From Adiantum capillus-veneris (lineage: Eukaryota > Streptophyta > Polypodiopsida > Polypodiales > Pteridaceae), in assembly GCA_014529385.2 (NCBI GenBank), contig CM043950.1, forward strand, positions 76,363,435 through 76,427,434: DNA of 64,000 bases, in the 5' to 3' direction. This document shows positions 20,454 to 30,120 of this stretch, piece by piece; position 1 is the first letter of the stretch; each line of letters starts with the position of its first letter. Under the pieces are notes generated by a model, which saw only the letters and a list, made by a program, of their open reading frames with translations, had not been told where the DNA came from and did no database searches. The position numbers and the translations under genes were made by a program.

Positions 20454-23087
20454 TGATTACTCCAGGCATGCATGGGTATTTCCGCTTAAAGCGAAGTCCG
20501 AAGTTTTTATGTGCTTCAAACAATTTTTGGCTATGGGCACCCTCCGTTCCGATCGAGGGAGAGAGTATATGTCTCATGAATTTAATGCATTTCTGGCTAG
20601 TCGTGGGATAAAACACCAATGTACAGTGCCTTATACACCTCAACAAAATGGTGTTGCTTAAAGCGAAGTCCGAAGTTTTTATGTGCTTCAAACAATTTTT
20701 GGCTATGGGCACCCTCCGTTCCGATCGAGGGAGAGAGTATATGTCTCATGAATTTAATGCATTTCTGGGTAGTCGTGGGATAAAACAGCAATGTACAGTG
20801 CCTTATACACCTCAACAAAATGGTGTTGCAGAGAGGAAAAACAGGTCACTGACGGAAATGGCACGATGTATGGTCAAAAGTCAAGCTTTGCCGCATTCTT
20901 TTTGGCTTGAGGCTATCATGTGTGCCACTTATGTACTAAACAGGTGTCCTACGAAAGCTTTGCAGTTTATTACTCCATATGAAGCATGGCATGATAGAAA
21001 GCCTTCTATTGAGCACATGAGTGTTTTTGGTTGTTTGGCATATGCTTTGGTGCCACAAACACAACGCAGAAAATCGGATGATAAGGCTGTGAAATGTATT
21101 TTTGTTGGTTATAGTGCTGAAAGCAAAGGTTATAGGTTATATCATCCGCAAACAAAGCGTATTCTGGTTTCACGGGATGTAGTGTTTGTGGAAGATTCTG
21201 TTAAGCCCTTGCTGTCATGTACTAGAGACAGTAATGTAAGCTCACAGGACATTTATGACACTTTGTTGCCTCTTTTCAGTGGTGCAAATACGAATGTAAG
21301 TTCCAATGAGACAAATGTACAACCTATGGGGGTTTCTGAAAATGTTACAGATCAGCCTATTACTGATGCAAATGTACTTGATGAGGAAAGGGCTGAAAAT
21401 GAGCAGGCTAGAGGTATGCCAAAATGGCTGGTGCACACTTTGCGTGACAGTAAATTGGATGCACCTTTGTCTAGTCGTACTCGTTCAGGCTCTCGCCATG
21501 CATCTTATGCATCAGATTGTTATGCTTTGGCTGTGTCTAGCTTACATGATGTTGAGGAGCCTCTGTCTTTTGATGAAGCACAGAATTCAGAAAATTGGAT
21601 GGCTGCCATGCAATCAAAATATGATGCACTTATAGAAAATGACACATGGACTTTATGTGATTTGCCTCCTGGCAAAAAGGCCATTGGTACGAAGTGGGTT
21701 TACAAGTTGAAACGCAAACCGGATGGTGAGATCGATCGCCATAAGGCTCGACTTGTTGCAAAGGGTTATGCACAACAAAAATGCATAGATTATGAAGAGA
21801 CTTTTGCTCCCACTTGTCGTATGACTACTGTGCGTTTTCTATGTGCATTGGCAGCTCATTTTGGTTGGGATGTCCATCAATCAGACATTGTTATTGCTTT
21901 CTTGAATGGTGACATATTTGAGGAAGTTTACGTAACGCAGCCTCGCGGTTTTGTCATAAAAGGACAAGAGGACAAAGTGTGCAAATGTAAGAAGGCTTTG
22001 TATGGGTTGAAGCAATCTCCTCGTGCTTGGTATGAGAAAGCTGACACTCATTTGGTTAAACGAGGCTTTCGTAACAGTCCAACAGAAAGCACATTGTATG
22101 TAAAGCGTGAGGGTGATGTACTTCTCATTGTGGTTCTTTATGTCGATGATTTGCTGATCACTGGACCAAATGAGAGACATATTGCTGAATTTAAGGCTGA
22201 TTTGAATGCCACTTTCAAGATGAAATATTTGGGGCTGTTGCATCATTACTTGGGTATACAGTTTAAGCAATGTGATGGTGGTATTGCCTTGTGTCAGAAA
22301 AGTTACATAGAGACATTGCTATGTAAGTTTGGACTTGAGGATTGCAAACCTATTGCCACTCCCATGGAAACACGTTTGAAGTTGATTCTACATGATGCTG
22401 GCGATCCTGCTGATGTCACTCTTTACCAAACTGTTGTTGGCTGCCTCATTTATGTATGCAACACAAGGTCAGATATTCAGTTTGCAATCTCACAAGTCAG
22501 CAGATTTATGCATAGCCCAGGGTCTAAGCATTGGTAGGTTGTCAAGAGGATTTTCCGCTACCTTAGTGGCACTTTACATCTTGGCTTGTTTTATCCCAAA
22601 GGGGAATCATTGCCGCCAGACTTACATGCTTTTTCGGACTCAGATTGGGCTGGTTGTTTTGACACGCAAGTGTCCACAAGTGGTTTTTGTTTCATGCTTG
22701 GCAGTTCATGTATATCATGGTTGAGCAAGAAGCAACCTACTGTGGCCACTTCGAGTTGCGAGGATGCGTATATGGAAGTCTTCACAGCTACAGTTGAGTG
22801 TGTATGGCTCAGACGCCTTATGGCTGATTTGGGTGTTGGACACGACACTGCCAACACTATCTACACTGACAGTCAGAGCGCATTGGCAGTTGCAAGGAAC
22901 CCAGTTTTTCATGCTCGCACAAAGCACATTGAGGTGCATTACCACTATGAAAGGGAGAGGCAGAGAGATCAGCTTGACTTATGTGCCAACACAGGACAAC
23001 CTTGCAGATCTTTTCACAAAGGCATTGTCTCGTGAGAAGCTTGAAGCTTTCCGCAAAGCTTTGGGCTTACTCCCCTTTGTGGACTGA
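20420..23087 (+). pseudogene. Copia-1 integrase core, reverse transcriptase and RNase H
   Basis: Second half of the polyprotein. The integrase core has YFLTFIDDYSRHAWVFPLK, then TLRSDRGREYMSHEF and the catalytic Glu in QQNGVAERKN (second duplicate unit). The open frame 20648-22537 continues through FVGYSAESKGYRLY, then RT: KWVYKLKRKPDGEIDRHKAR, HQSDIVIAFLNGDIFEEVYV, the catalytic YVDD at 22139-22150, and YLGIQFKQ. TAG at 22535 (probably from CAG) interrupts. In the same frame RNase H follows with DSDWAG, then SCEDAYMEV where STEAEYMA is usual, and SQSALAVARNPVFHARTKHIE. A frameshift near 22955 leads to the final VPTQDNLADLFTKALS, ending at 23087. Confidence 0.93.
20484..20827. repeat. 172-bp tandem duplication in copia-1 integrase
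   Basis: Units 20484-20655 and 20656-20827 start GCTTAAAGCGAAGTCC and differ at about two positions. The junction keeps a 2-bp GC overlap. Because 172 is not divisible by three, the first unit ends in a stop and only the second joins the downstream frame. Confidence 0.95.
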
Positions 23088-23148
23088 TGATCTCCTCAGA
23101 GCATGGCACTTCCCTTTACTCATGTGTCAGCTCTCGTTCACCGCATCA

Positions 23149-23162
23149 CTCCAAGGGGGATT
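23149..23162 (+). other. Polypurine tract of copia-1
   Basis: CTCCAAGGGGGATT precedes the 3' LTR start TGTTACCA at 23163. It is the expected plus-strand primer. Confidence 0.8.
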
Positions 23163-23389
23163 TGTTACCATATACATGTGGTAGTGATGTGTGTGAACAC
23201 ACTAGGACCGCCGGGGCTTTTTTTCCCTCTTTAGGAGGTTTTTTTCCCCGAGCATTGTATATACGCCCATCACTCTAGGGCTATCTATGTTTCCATTGCA
23301 CACTAAGTAACACACTCTCTATTGTGTGCCTGGAGCTTCCTTCGTCTTCTCCAAGCTGTGTGCGTTTCTCTGCAACCCTAATTCCAACA
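23163..23389 (+). repeat. 3' LTR of copia-1
   Basis: 227 bp, TGTTACCATATACATGTG to ATTCCAACA, followed by the GAATG target duplication (23390-23394). Confidence 0.95.
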
Positions 23390-24005
23390 GAATGCCGGCC
23401 ACCTTGGCAGCTACTGAGGCTGTCATGCGAGGTGTGTCTAGGACAGTCCCAATCTCTGAGCCTATCCTAGACAAAAGTGGTAGGTATTCCCTCCTCAAAC
23501 CAGGAAAGCAGACGGAGATGGGAAGGCTTGCCTCCTCTACCAGAACATCTGAAGCTGGGTCAAAACCATGTCTCCACAGTCGAAAGTGGGCTCAAACTGC
23601 TCGGATGGTCAAGGGGCTTATCGCAATGACCTTGGACGCCATCTCGGAGGTCTCAAACTCTATCTGATAGTAGCCGCCTCCGAGGAACTGAACATCCAAT
23701 ATCTTGCCCACCTTTGCGAGAAGGCGGGCTTGGAGAAGATCACACAGCTCTCCTCTGTTGGGTCTGGTGCCGAGAATCTTGTAGATGACGGAAGTCGCCT
23801 GAAGGCGTTCCACCTCTGCGGCTAGGCTCGCTTGCTCTGTCGGTGTGAGAGCAAGTCGAATGGTGGGCTTAGCAGGGTCGAGCGAGGGTACTTCATCAGA
23901 GTCCCTCTGTGACGGAGCTTGAGCTTCCATCTGTGTCTGTTGCTGCGGCCGAAGAAGTGGAAACGATGTCGTTGTAGATACCCAAAGACGATGAGAAACC
24001 CTCAA
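23390..24005 (-). pseudogene. LINE-B copy 2: ORF1, N-terminal part
   Basis: The N-terminal DUF4283-like half of ORF1, continuing from 18122 once copia-1 is removed. Open on the minus strand at 23592-24005: QTQMEAQAPSQRDSDEVPS, TIRLALTPTEQASLAAEVER, YKILGTRPNRGELCDLLQAR, VQFLGGGYYQIEFETSEMAS. The left part (23390-23590) carries W-x-x-F-DPASDVLVEEA-like and IGSEIG-like segments in other frames. The alternation of a GRP-like turn, basic helix and G-x-Y-x-I-x-F strand is that of plant DUF4283 domains in LINE ORF1. The likely start is near 24000, but no single ATG is decisive. Confidence 0.75.
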
Positions 24006-24418
24006 CCTGCAGGAACCTTGGAGGGGGAAGGGGGACGATTGAGACGGTCTGAAAGAGGCAATGAGTGAATGTGTGTGTGTGTGTGTGTGTGTACGGGGGG
24101 GAAGGGGATAGACGTAGAATTTTTGGGATTTTTAAGGGGGCTTGGTGATGGTGGGCTGTAACAACAGCACCTTGAAGGCGGGAGTGCTAGCAAAAAAGGG
24201 GGGGAGCGGGCAGAGGCGGGCAGCGCAAAGGGAGAGGGAGGCGGGGGGCAGGAGGGGAATCGACAGAGCAGCACGAGGGGCTGGACAGCGCAGAGCCGAA
24301 CGGCAGTGTGCAGGGGCAGGGCGAGGAGAGGGAACGCGCGCAAGCAAGGGGGGGGAGGGGAGTGGAGGCTAGGCGATGGCGAGGGCATGCGAGGAAGATT
24401 CACAGCAGCAACAGCCAG
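24006..24418 (-). other. LINE-B copy 2: 5' untranslated region
   Basis: GC-rich, C/T-rich on the minus strand with a GT run at 24069-24092. The outer edge CACAGCAGCAAC matches copy 1. It is longer than in copy 1 by about 200 bp. Beyond it begins gypsy-3. Confidence 0.55.
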
Positions 24419-24429
24419 CTGAGCCTATT

Positions 24430-25014
24430 TACTTAAGATTCTATTATTTCAAACTGTGACAAGATGTTAGTCCACCGCATCTGCTTTTCTGAAAGCTGCT
24501 TCTGTGAAAGAAGTAGCGTAAACTCTGATGATCAGTGAGGACCGTAAAATCAGCTCCAAGTAGGTAATGTCGCCAATGAGTAAGAGCATGGATAACCGCC
24601 AAAAAGCTCTTTCTCATTTATGCTTCCTCAGTGTCTCGAAAACCCACAAATGATCGGTATTCTTTGAAAATCCAAAAAGTCGTCCTGAAAGTTGTCTTGT
24701 AGATGTCTCGAGGAGCAATACAGATCTAACGATAATCACTTCTTCATATCAATTCGGCAAGTAGAATTTTGAAGTCTGTCGAGTATATCATCGATCATTC
24801 GTAATGTGGAAATCTGTTCTGGTTCATTGTTTCTTTATCTTAGCCTCGGCTAACATTGTAAGGTGGCCGGTTCGATGGTGTACTACCACGAATCAATCAT
24901 GTGATCCTCACGACGTAAAGGAGGTAACTCGCTGTATACGCCTTCAAAGAAACAATCAGCCTCTATTGCACCAAAATCTTGTTGTTTCTTTTTGAAGTCA
25001 AACATATTCGACCT
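24430..25014 (-). pseudogene. Gypsy-3 RT and RNase H remnants
   Basis: A strongly decayed stretch of the gypsy A family. Left end: a RNase H piece equivalent to YYLLGADFTV (about 24540-24580), cut off where LINE-B copy 2 begins. Right of it, over several frames: MIDDILDRLQNST, CRIDMKK and RHLQDNFQDDFLDFQ, recognisable as the RT fingers and start of the palm (about 24640-24800), then LRREDHMID of the RT lead-in (about 24900). The YxDD part of the palm is missing, as in gypsy A. No usable frame longer than about 40 residues remains. Confidence 0.65.
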
Positions 25015-25495
25015 TCAATCATCATTCAGTTCTCTCAAGAAAAATCGAGTAAAGAAACTGAATTCATCAAGTACAATCTCTCTTGCCCTGCATTTGTCAA
25101 AAGTCACTTTCGTACCTCGATAGTCAACCACGGCGTTGTTCTTGTGGTACCAAGGGATTCCTAGGAGGACTTCACAAGCTCCCAAGGGCATTACATAGAA
25201 GTCCTCATGCCCTAAGCACCCGTGACATTGCAAATGAAGTTTGGCAATGATCGGTGTAATGGCAACATCCTGTTCGGGTGCTGCTAGAATTGCCTTTGCA
25301 TGTGGCATCCTGTCGAACGTAATCCCAAGTCGAGCCGCCAATTCAAGTGAAAGAAGTTGGCCTTGGCTCCTCCATCAAAGAAAATGAGGGTTTCTTTAAC
25401 TTTCACTTTGCCCCAAGAGCGGCAAAGTTTTGCACTTTCGTTTATCTGATTTGGGTCGAGCCCCACGCAATGTGGTATCAGTTTTGCTTTCATCT
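25015..25495 (-). pseudogene. Gypsy-3 protease
   Basis: Retropepsin in two frames. Right part (25284-25493): SAKLCRSWGKVKVKETLIFF then DGGAKANFF, where the catalytic Asp is kept but D-S/T-G has become D-G-G. Left part (25015-25341): AARLGITFDRMP, LHLQCHGCLGHEDFYVMPL, GACEVLLGIPWYHKNNAVV, the usual LLG-x-PW ending. Equivalent regions are at 4440-4770 (gypsy A) and 37346-37960 (gypsy C). The gag upstream is entirely deleted: the next recognisable sequence to the right is the 5' leader. Confidence 0.8.
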
Positions 25496-26118
25496 CTTCT
25501 TTCCTTGCGCACTCGGCTGGTGCTCTGTAATTCTCAAGTTTATGTTCTTTGGTTCATCTTCTTTTCAAGAGTGCTTGTTCATGTCTTTCTACGAGTACAG
25601 GTTTCTCTTTTCTGCACTCATCTGTCTTTTCGGTTTTCCTCCCTACCGGAGAGGAGAAGTGATGTCCACACGCCATCTCGAGTAAATCTTATCAATTGGG
25701 TAATCTTCATGTGTTTCGCCAATCTTGGGTCCCTGGAGTACTTAATCAATCTGTTCACACATATGCCAATCTCCAGTTGACTTTTGTACTCCTTTCAAGC
25801 AAACTTGTCCAAAAAAAAATTTGCCTAAATCTTCATTCTTTTCATCCGTTCTCACGGTGGATTTTCAACTTTTCTTTGCCTTCCCAATGAGAGGTGTCAT
25901 CTCTGTCAGATTCTTCACGAGAACCCATGTGTAATCTGGGATCCTTTATGGCTGTATGCCCTGTAAGACAGAGCGATGAAGATGAGAGCGTGCCCGATGC
26001 GTGATGTATGAAGGGTGGGAGTGGCTAATAAATCCGGGATCTAGGCTAGAAGATTCTTTCACAAAAGCTGTGTACGCTGCAAAAAGGATCGCATCCTCCG
26101 TAGAAGAAGAATCTTTTT
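25496..26118 (-). other. Gypsy-3 5' leader
   Basis: Collinear with the leader of gypsy-2 (12381-12880), with indels; no coding frame. It ends at the primer site. Confidence 0.6.
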
Positions 26119-26132
26119 GCGCTCTGATACCA
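26119..26132 (-). other. Primer binding site of gypsy-3
   Basis: Minus strand TGGTATCAGAGCGC. The last 15 or so bases of the LTR next to it (TAACAAACTTAG in gypsy-2) are missing, so a small deletion has removed the natural LTR end. Confidence 0.8.
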
Positions 26133-26674
26133 ACACCCCAAGTCAAGATTCTACCACAACACAACAGATTCACCTCAAACTTATTCACAATTCACAATAA
26201 AGTCAACATGGCCCGACGTAGTTCCGTGCCAAGAGGTATTGGCCCCAAAGATTGACACCCCTTTCGGTGTTTCTTTTTATATTAATCTGTGTGCTAAGTA
26301 CAAGCGAGTCCCTGGGAACTCACATTCAGACTCTGTGTCCAGATGCTCTGAGTAATGAAGCCCAAAAGACTAATTTATTGTTACAAGGGATGCCCAAAAG
26401 CAGAGCCCCAAAAGTTTAAACTCAAAAGCTTCTCAAGAGCAATTAAGCTTCTCAACTCAAAAGCTGCCAGAATCAACCAACGTGATTTGCGGAATTCCGT
26501 ACACATTGCCATGTCAACAGCCCAACACATTTTGCGAAGAATCTGCCATGTCAGCAATCAGTGGAATTTGAGGGGTCCGTAGAGTCTGCCACGTGAGCCT
26601 GTCGGTGCATTTCACAGTCGTCCCTTCAGTCTGTGTGTTTGTCCGGGGGCTTGCCACATCACCTATTTGTGACA
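26133..26674 (-). repeat. 5' LTR of gypsy-3
   Basis: On the minus strand it runs from TGTCACAAATAGGTGATGTG (right edge 26674) to the U5 block GGGGCGCCAG-like (here GGGTGTCAATC) and stops about 15 bp short of the normal end. Same family as the gypsy A LTRs, but U3 is more diverged, with alternating CAAAAG/CTTCTCAA motifs near 26370-26470. Directly right of it LINE-B copy 3 begins. Confidence 0.82.
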
Positions 26675-27610
26675 TGAGAACACCAGGCCAACCTACTGAG
26701 AAGTGAAGAATCTGCTCATCGCCTCAACATAGAACAAAAGAAGGAAGGGGGCTAGAGAGCCATCCTATTTGACTGAACGCGTGAGCATGAAGCGTTTCCC
26801 TCCCCTCCCTGCCAAGAGCACCGGATTGTGTGCATGCCTGTAGAGAGCGGACACACCTATGCTCCAAGCATCTGAGAAATCTGACCTACGTAGAGTGCCC
26901 TCCAGGAAGTCCCAATCAACTCTATCGTAGGCCTTCTCAAAATCGAGGAGTATCACCAAATCCTCTCCTCAAAGAGATGCGAGGGCAGACGCCTCCCAAA
27001 AAGTAAAGATGTTGTCAAGGATACTATGCTCCTTGACAAAACCTGTGTGGGTTCCATGTATAATGCTCTCGAGTAGTGGCTTTGCCAAAATTTTGTAGGA
27101 TGAGTTGAGGATAGTGATGGGTCGCCAGTGTGGAATCTCATCCAAGGAGCCTCTCTCCTTGGGAATGAGGTAGATCATGCCCTTACTCATGATGTCAGTC
27201 ATCTCGCGAGTGTGCAAAATGTATTGGAATGTGCTACAAAGATCTGAACAAAACAAGTCCCAGTACTCTAAAAAGAGATGAGAGTCAAACCATCCTCCGT
27301 TGGACAACTACCACAGGGGAGTGCTCTGAGAGCCTCATAGAGCTCCTCTAGCTGGAGAGGGAGCTCAAGTCTCAGTCCCATCTCCTCAGTAACAAGACAA
27401 GGTATCTGTGCCTATATGCATCCTAACGCTCTGATTGAGGCTCAACTGACAATAGAACACGGTAAAGTTAGTAGCAACCCCACGTATATCCTCGGGCTCT
27501 AAAGCAACTGACCCGTCAGGTCTACTCAACTGGCTGACACTGGTGTGCGCATGGCGTGGCCCCATCGTCTCAAAAAACTCTCCAGTAACTCTGTCACCCA
27601 CTTGGGTCCA
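26675..27610 (-). pseudogene. LINE-B copy 3: reverse transcriptase
   Basis: The minus strand reads, right to left: GDRVTGEFFETMGPRHAHTS linker (27386-27601), LFLEYWDLFCSDLCSTFQYI, GMIYLIPKERGSLDEIPHWR, PITILNSSYKILAKPL, THTGFVKEHSILDNIFTFW (26969-27307), motif A VILLDFEKAYDRVDWDFLEG (26880-26959) and motif B piece PLAPFLLLFYVEAMSRF (about 26700-26750). It ends against the gypsy-3 LTR before motif C. HWRPITILN is the least altered version of this motif among the copies. Stops between blocks leave it non-functional. Confidence 0.82.
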
Positions 27611-28660
27611 TTGAGATGCCTGCTGATGAAAGGCAAACTCATGTCGCCGCTCCTCGCTCCTCAGCCACCTCCTATCTAGCTTGCTGCATTTGCTCCTCCA
27701 ACCAAGGACTGTCTAGATGCTGCTCTTGCATCCTCTGCAAGGAAACTATGTCCCGTCAAAGACGTTGCTCCTCCTCTGTGGCTGCAGACTCTTGGAGGAA
27801 GAAGCGACTGAGCTCAGCCAAGCCAGAGGCCACTCTTTTAGCAGGGGTGTCCTGCGTGTCCAAGCTCTCTGACCAAAGTGCCTCCACTCGCTCTCTAAGC
27901 TCTGGATCCAGCAAGATCCTCTCAAGAATGCGTAGCATCGTGCCCCCCTCCTCTGTCCATCTCTCCGGGAAAAAGTCGTCCCTGCCAGGATGCAAACAGA
28001 TCCCCATTCTGCGGTCAGAGCGAGAGAAAGACAAGCTGTCTGGGGGCCTCGCAAAGCCCGAGTGATTCCAAACATAAAAAAATCCTCAAAGTTATACATA
28101 GGTGCTCCCAAACTACCAACTCAGCCCTGTGCACAGTAGCATGACCGCTTCCAATCCTGTCAGAGGGATCCTCCAACATTCTGAAGTCTCCCCCAACACA
28201 CCACTGCTCTACATGCGACAAAGACTCTACAATATGAGACCAAAACTATGTTCATACACTTGCCACATTGGGCACATATATGTCTAGGAAGCCCATGAGG
28301 CAACCTTGAACTTGCATAGTAATCCACTAAGCCCTACCTAGCACAATAATACCTCTGCCCACAATGGCCTACCATGAGTCCGCAATAGTCATACATACCC
28401 GTCCTTGGATACCTCAAGGTCCAAATGCAGCTGACCAATAAGTCTCATAACGACCACGCAAAATATGACCACATCGTCTAATGTGGCTCTCACAGAGATG
28501 ATGCTCCTGTAGCATAAGAATATCGATCTCACCCATCATTGAAGCCCTTGACGCAATCGACCCCTCTGATGTTGAAACTGGGGCCCTCCTACTCCCTACA
28601 CATTCCATGAGACGATCCTCATGGAGTCGGTGAGAAAAAACAGATGCTGCAACAACAACC
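27611..28660 (-). pseudogene. LINE-B copy 3: APE-type endonuclease
   Basis: Minus-strand endonuclease in three frames: GEIDILMLQEHHLCESHIRR with the catalytic Glu intact (about 28480-28535), RYETYWSAAFGP, then QWCVGGDFRMLEDPSDRIGS (28160-28215; the conserved Asn of GDFN is Arg), and a C-terminal region 27746-28034 whose S-D-H block is lost in a deletion (DDFFPERW where the others have the SDH segment). The linker ILERILLDPELRERVEALWS follows. Three independent lesions make it inactive. Confidence 0.8.
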
Positions 28661-28739
28661 AACCTTGCTATCTTAGAGATTGGCTTGGATGGGGAGTAAT
28701 CCAGCATCTAAGCGACCTCTAGACAACAAACGCTTTTGA

Positions 28740-29270
28740 AGTAACTGTCCCATCCATGCCCACGCCGAGTGTGCAGTCCATAAGGCTACATCCTCTATCC
28801 AAGAATCCTCATGTACAAATACATAGCAAGGGGGGCTCTGAGTGTCAGCAAACAAGTGTACCACAATGTGCCTGCAACCTGATGTATAAGACGGCGTCAC
28901 ACTAAACTTGGCTAAAGGCCAAAGTGTCTGTACCAGATCTGTCACTCCCACGTTTCCTGTGTGGTGCGAGAATTTCAATAGCCTTGACCTAGAGCCAGTC
29001 AAGAACTGTGTGCAAGGTCCACTCTATATGGTCCCTGTCGCACAACGTAAAGGAGAAACCTACCATTGTATCCAGAGCCTCGGTGCCACAGGCTCCTAAG
29101 AAGAGGATGTGAACTTGAAAGAAAGCTTCCTCGAGGTCGGAAGAAGGGTCACCAAGGAAGCGTGTGAAGTTGTAGTCAAAGAAGTCCCATCACCTGTGAA
29201 TCTCGAAGCTAGTCAAACCACGAGGGACTGCTGCAAAAGGAGAGGTCTAGACCAAGAAAGGCTTCCTCAG
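28740..29270 (-). pseudogene. LINE-B copy 3: conserved domain X
   Basis: Third copy of the unknown domain. Minus strand: TSPFAAVPRGLTSFEIHR, a TGA, then WDFFDYNFTRFLGDPSSDLE and FQVHILFLG (about 29090-29250), and after frame changes FSHHTGNVGVTDLVQTLWPL, RHIVVHLFADTQSPPCYVFV and HEDSWIEDVA (28760-28990). It agrees with the blocks at 10025-10495 and 16939-17388, and the C-terminal HEDSW block is clearest here. Confidence 0.6.
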
Positions 29271-30120
29271 GTGGGGCTGTCCCTCTCAAGCCATGCGACT
29301 TGTAGCAAAGAACATCTCACTGCGGATGTGTGTCTAGTCCCCTGCGTGTGAGGAGGAGTGTGGGATTGGTCGGGAGATGAGATTGAGGGTCCTACTGGGG
29401 AGAGAGGCACAGGATGAGGGGGTGAGGGTGGGGTGGGGTGGGGGAGGAGAAGGAGGCGAAGCGGAGGAGTCTGAAGGTGGAGGGAGGTGGTGGAGGTGGA
29501 GGGGGCCTCCTCAGGGGGCTCCTGCTAGACGGGGTGAAAACGGTTTCCTGTTGAAACCCAATGTTGCCGAGCTGCGAGAGGACGGCCACCGGGGGGGGAG
29601 GGTAGTGTGGCGAGCCCGTCTCTGTTGACCATGATCCGGCATCTGTTGCCAACCATCAGCTGGCTGATCGTTGGCCTCTGTCGAGGTACTAGCCTGTGTG
29701 TCTTGGGTACATGTCTGTTGGGCATGCTCAACCTTGGGAGGTTGCGCATACATTGTGGGTTGAGATCTCCTTCAAGGAGAGGCCTTCGCTAAGTGGCCCA
29801 TCTATAAGCAGTGGTTCGGGAGTCCCAAATACTCCACCCTCTGGCGTAACCATCTCCGATTCACCCTAGGTAGAAGGACCACCATTCGGGGAGAGTGTGT
29901 CACAAACCTGGACGTGAACTGAAGACATCGATATCCTTGGCTGCAATTGGATCTGCCGTGGGCGGGGTGGTGTCTCCAAGACTGACCCGATCTTAGAACC
30001 AATTCTGGAAAGAAGAGGTAAGTACTTCCTTTGTAGGCCAGGGAAGCAAACTGAAATAGGCAAGTCTGCCTCCTCGACAAGAACATCCGATGCTGGATCG
30101 AACCCATTGTCGGAGGGGGG
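29271..30120 (-). pseudogene. LINE-B copy 3: ORF1, 5'-truncated
   Basis: Proline-rich part at about 29390-29520, the knuckle region around 29780-29830 (YLGLPNHCL then a deletion, so the CCHC is incomplete), and the second half of the DUF4283-like domain at 29866-30141: FDPASDVLVEEADLPISVCF, LPLLSRIGSKIGSVLETP. The N-terminal third seen in copies 1 and 2 is missing. The LINE match ends near 30120 beside a G-run, consistent with ordinary 5' truncation. Confidence 0.7.

Larger units (their letters stand above)
18123..23389 (+). mobile_element. Copia-1: Ty1/copia retrotransposon, nearly complete
   Basis: A 5267-bp element with LTRs of 221 and 227 bp, an exact 5-bp target duplication, tRNA-Met primer site, gag, protease, integrase, RT and RNase H in copia order, and a polypurine tract. 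It sits in ORF1 of LINE-B copy 2. By hand alignment the LTRs differ at about 14 of 221 positions plus one 6-bp indel, roughly 6 percent. Coding damage: frameshifts near 18890, 20420 and 22955, a 172-bp tandem duplication at 20484, and a TAG at 22535. It is non-autonomous now. Confidence 0.96.
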
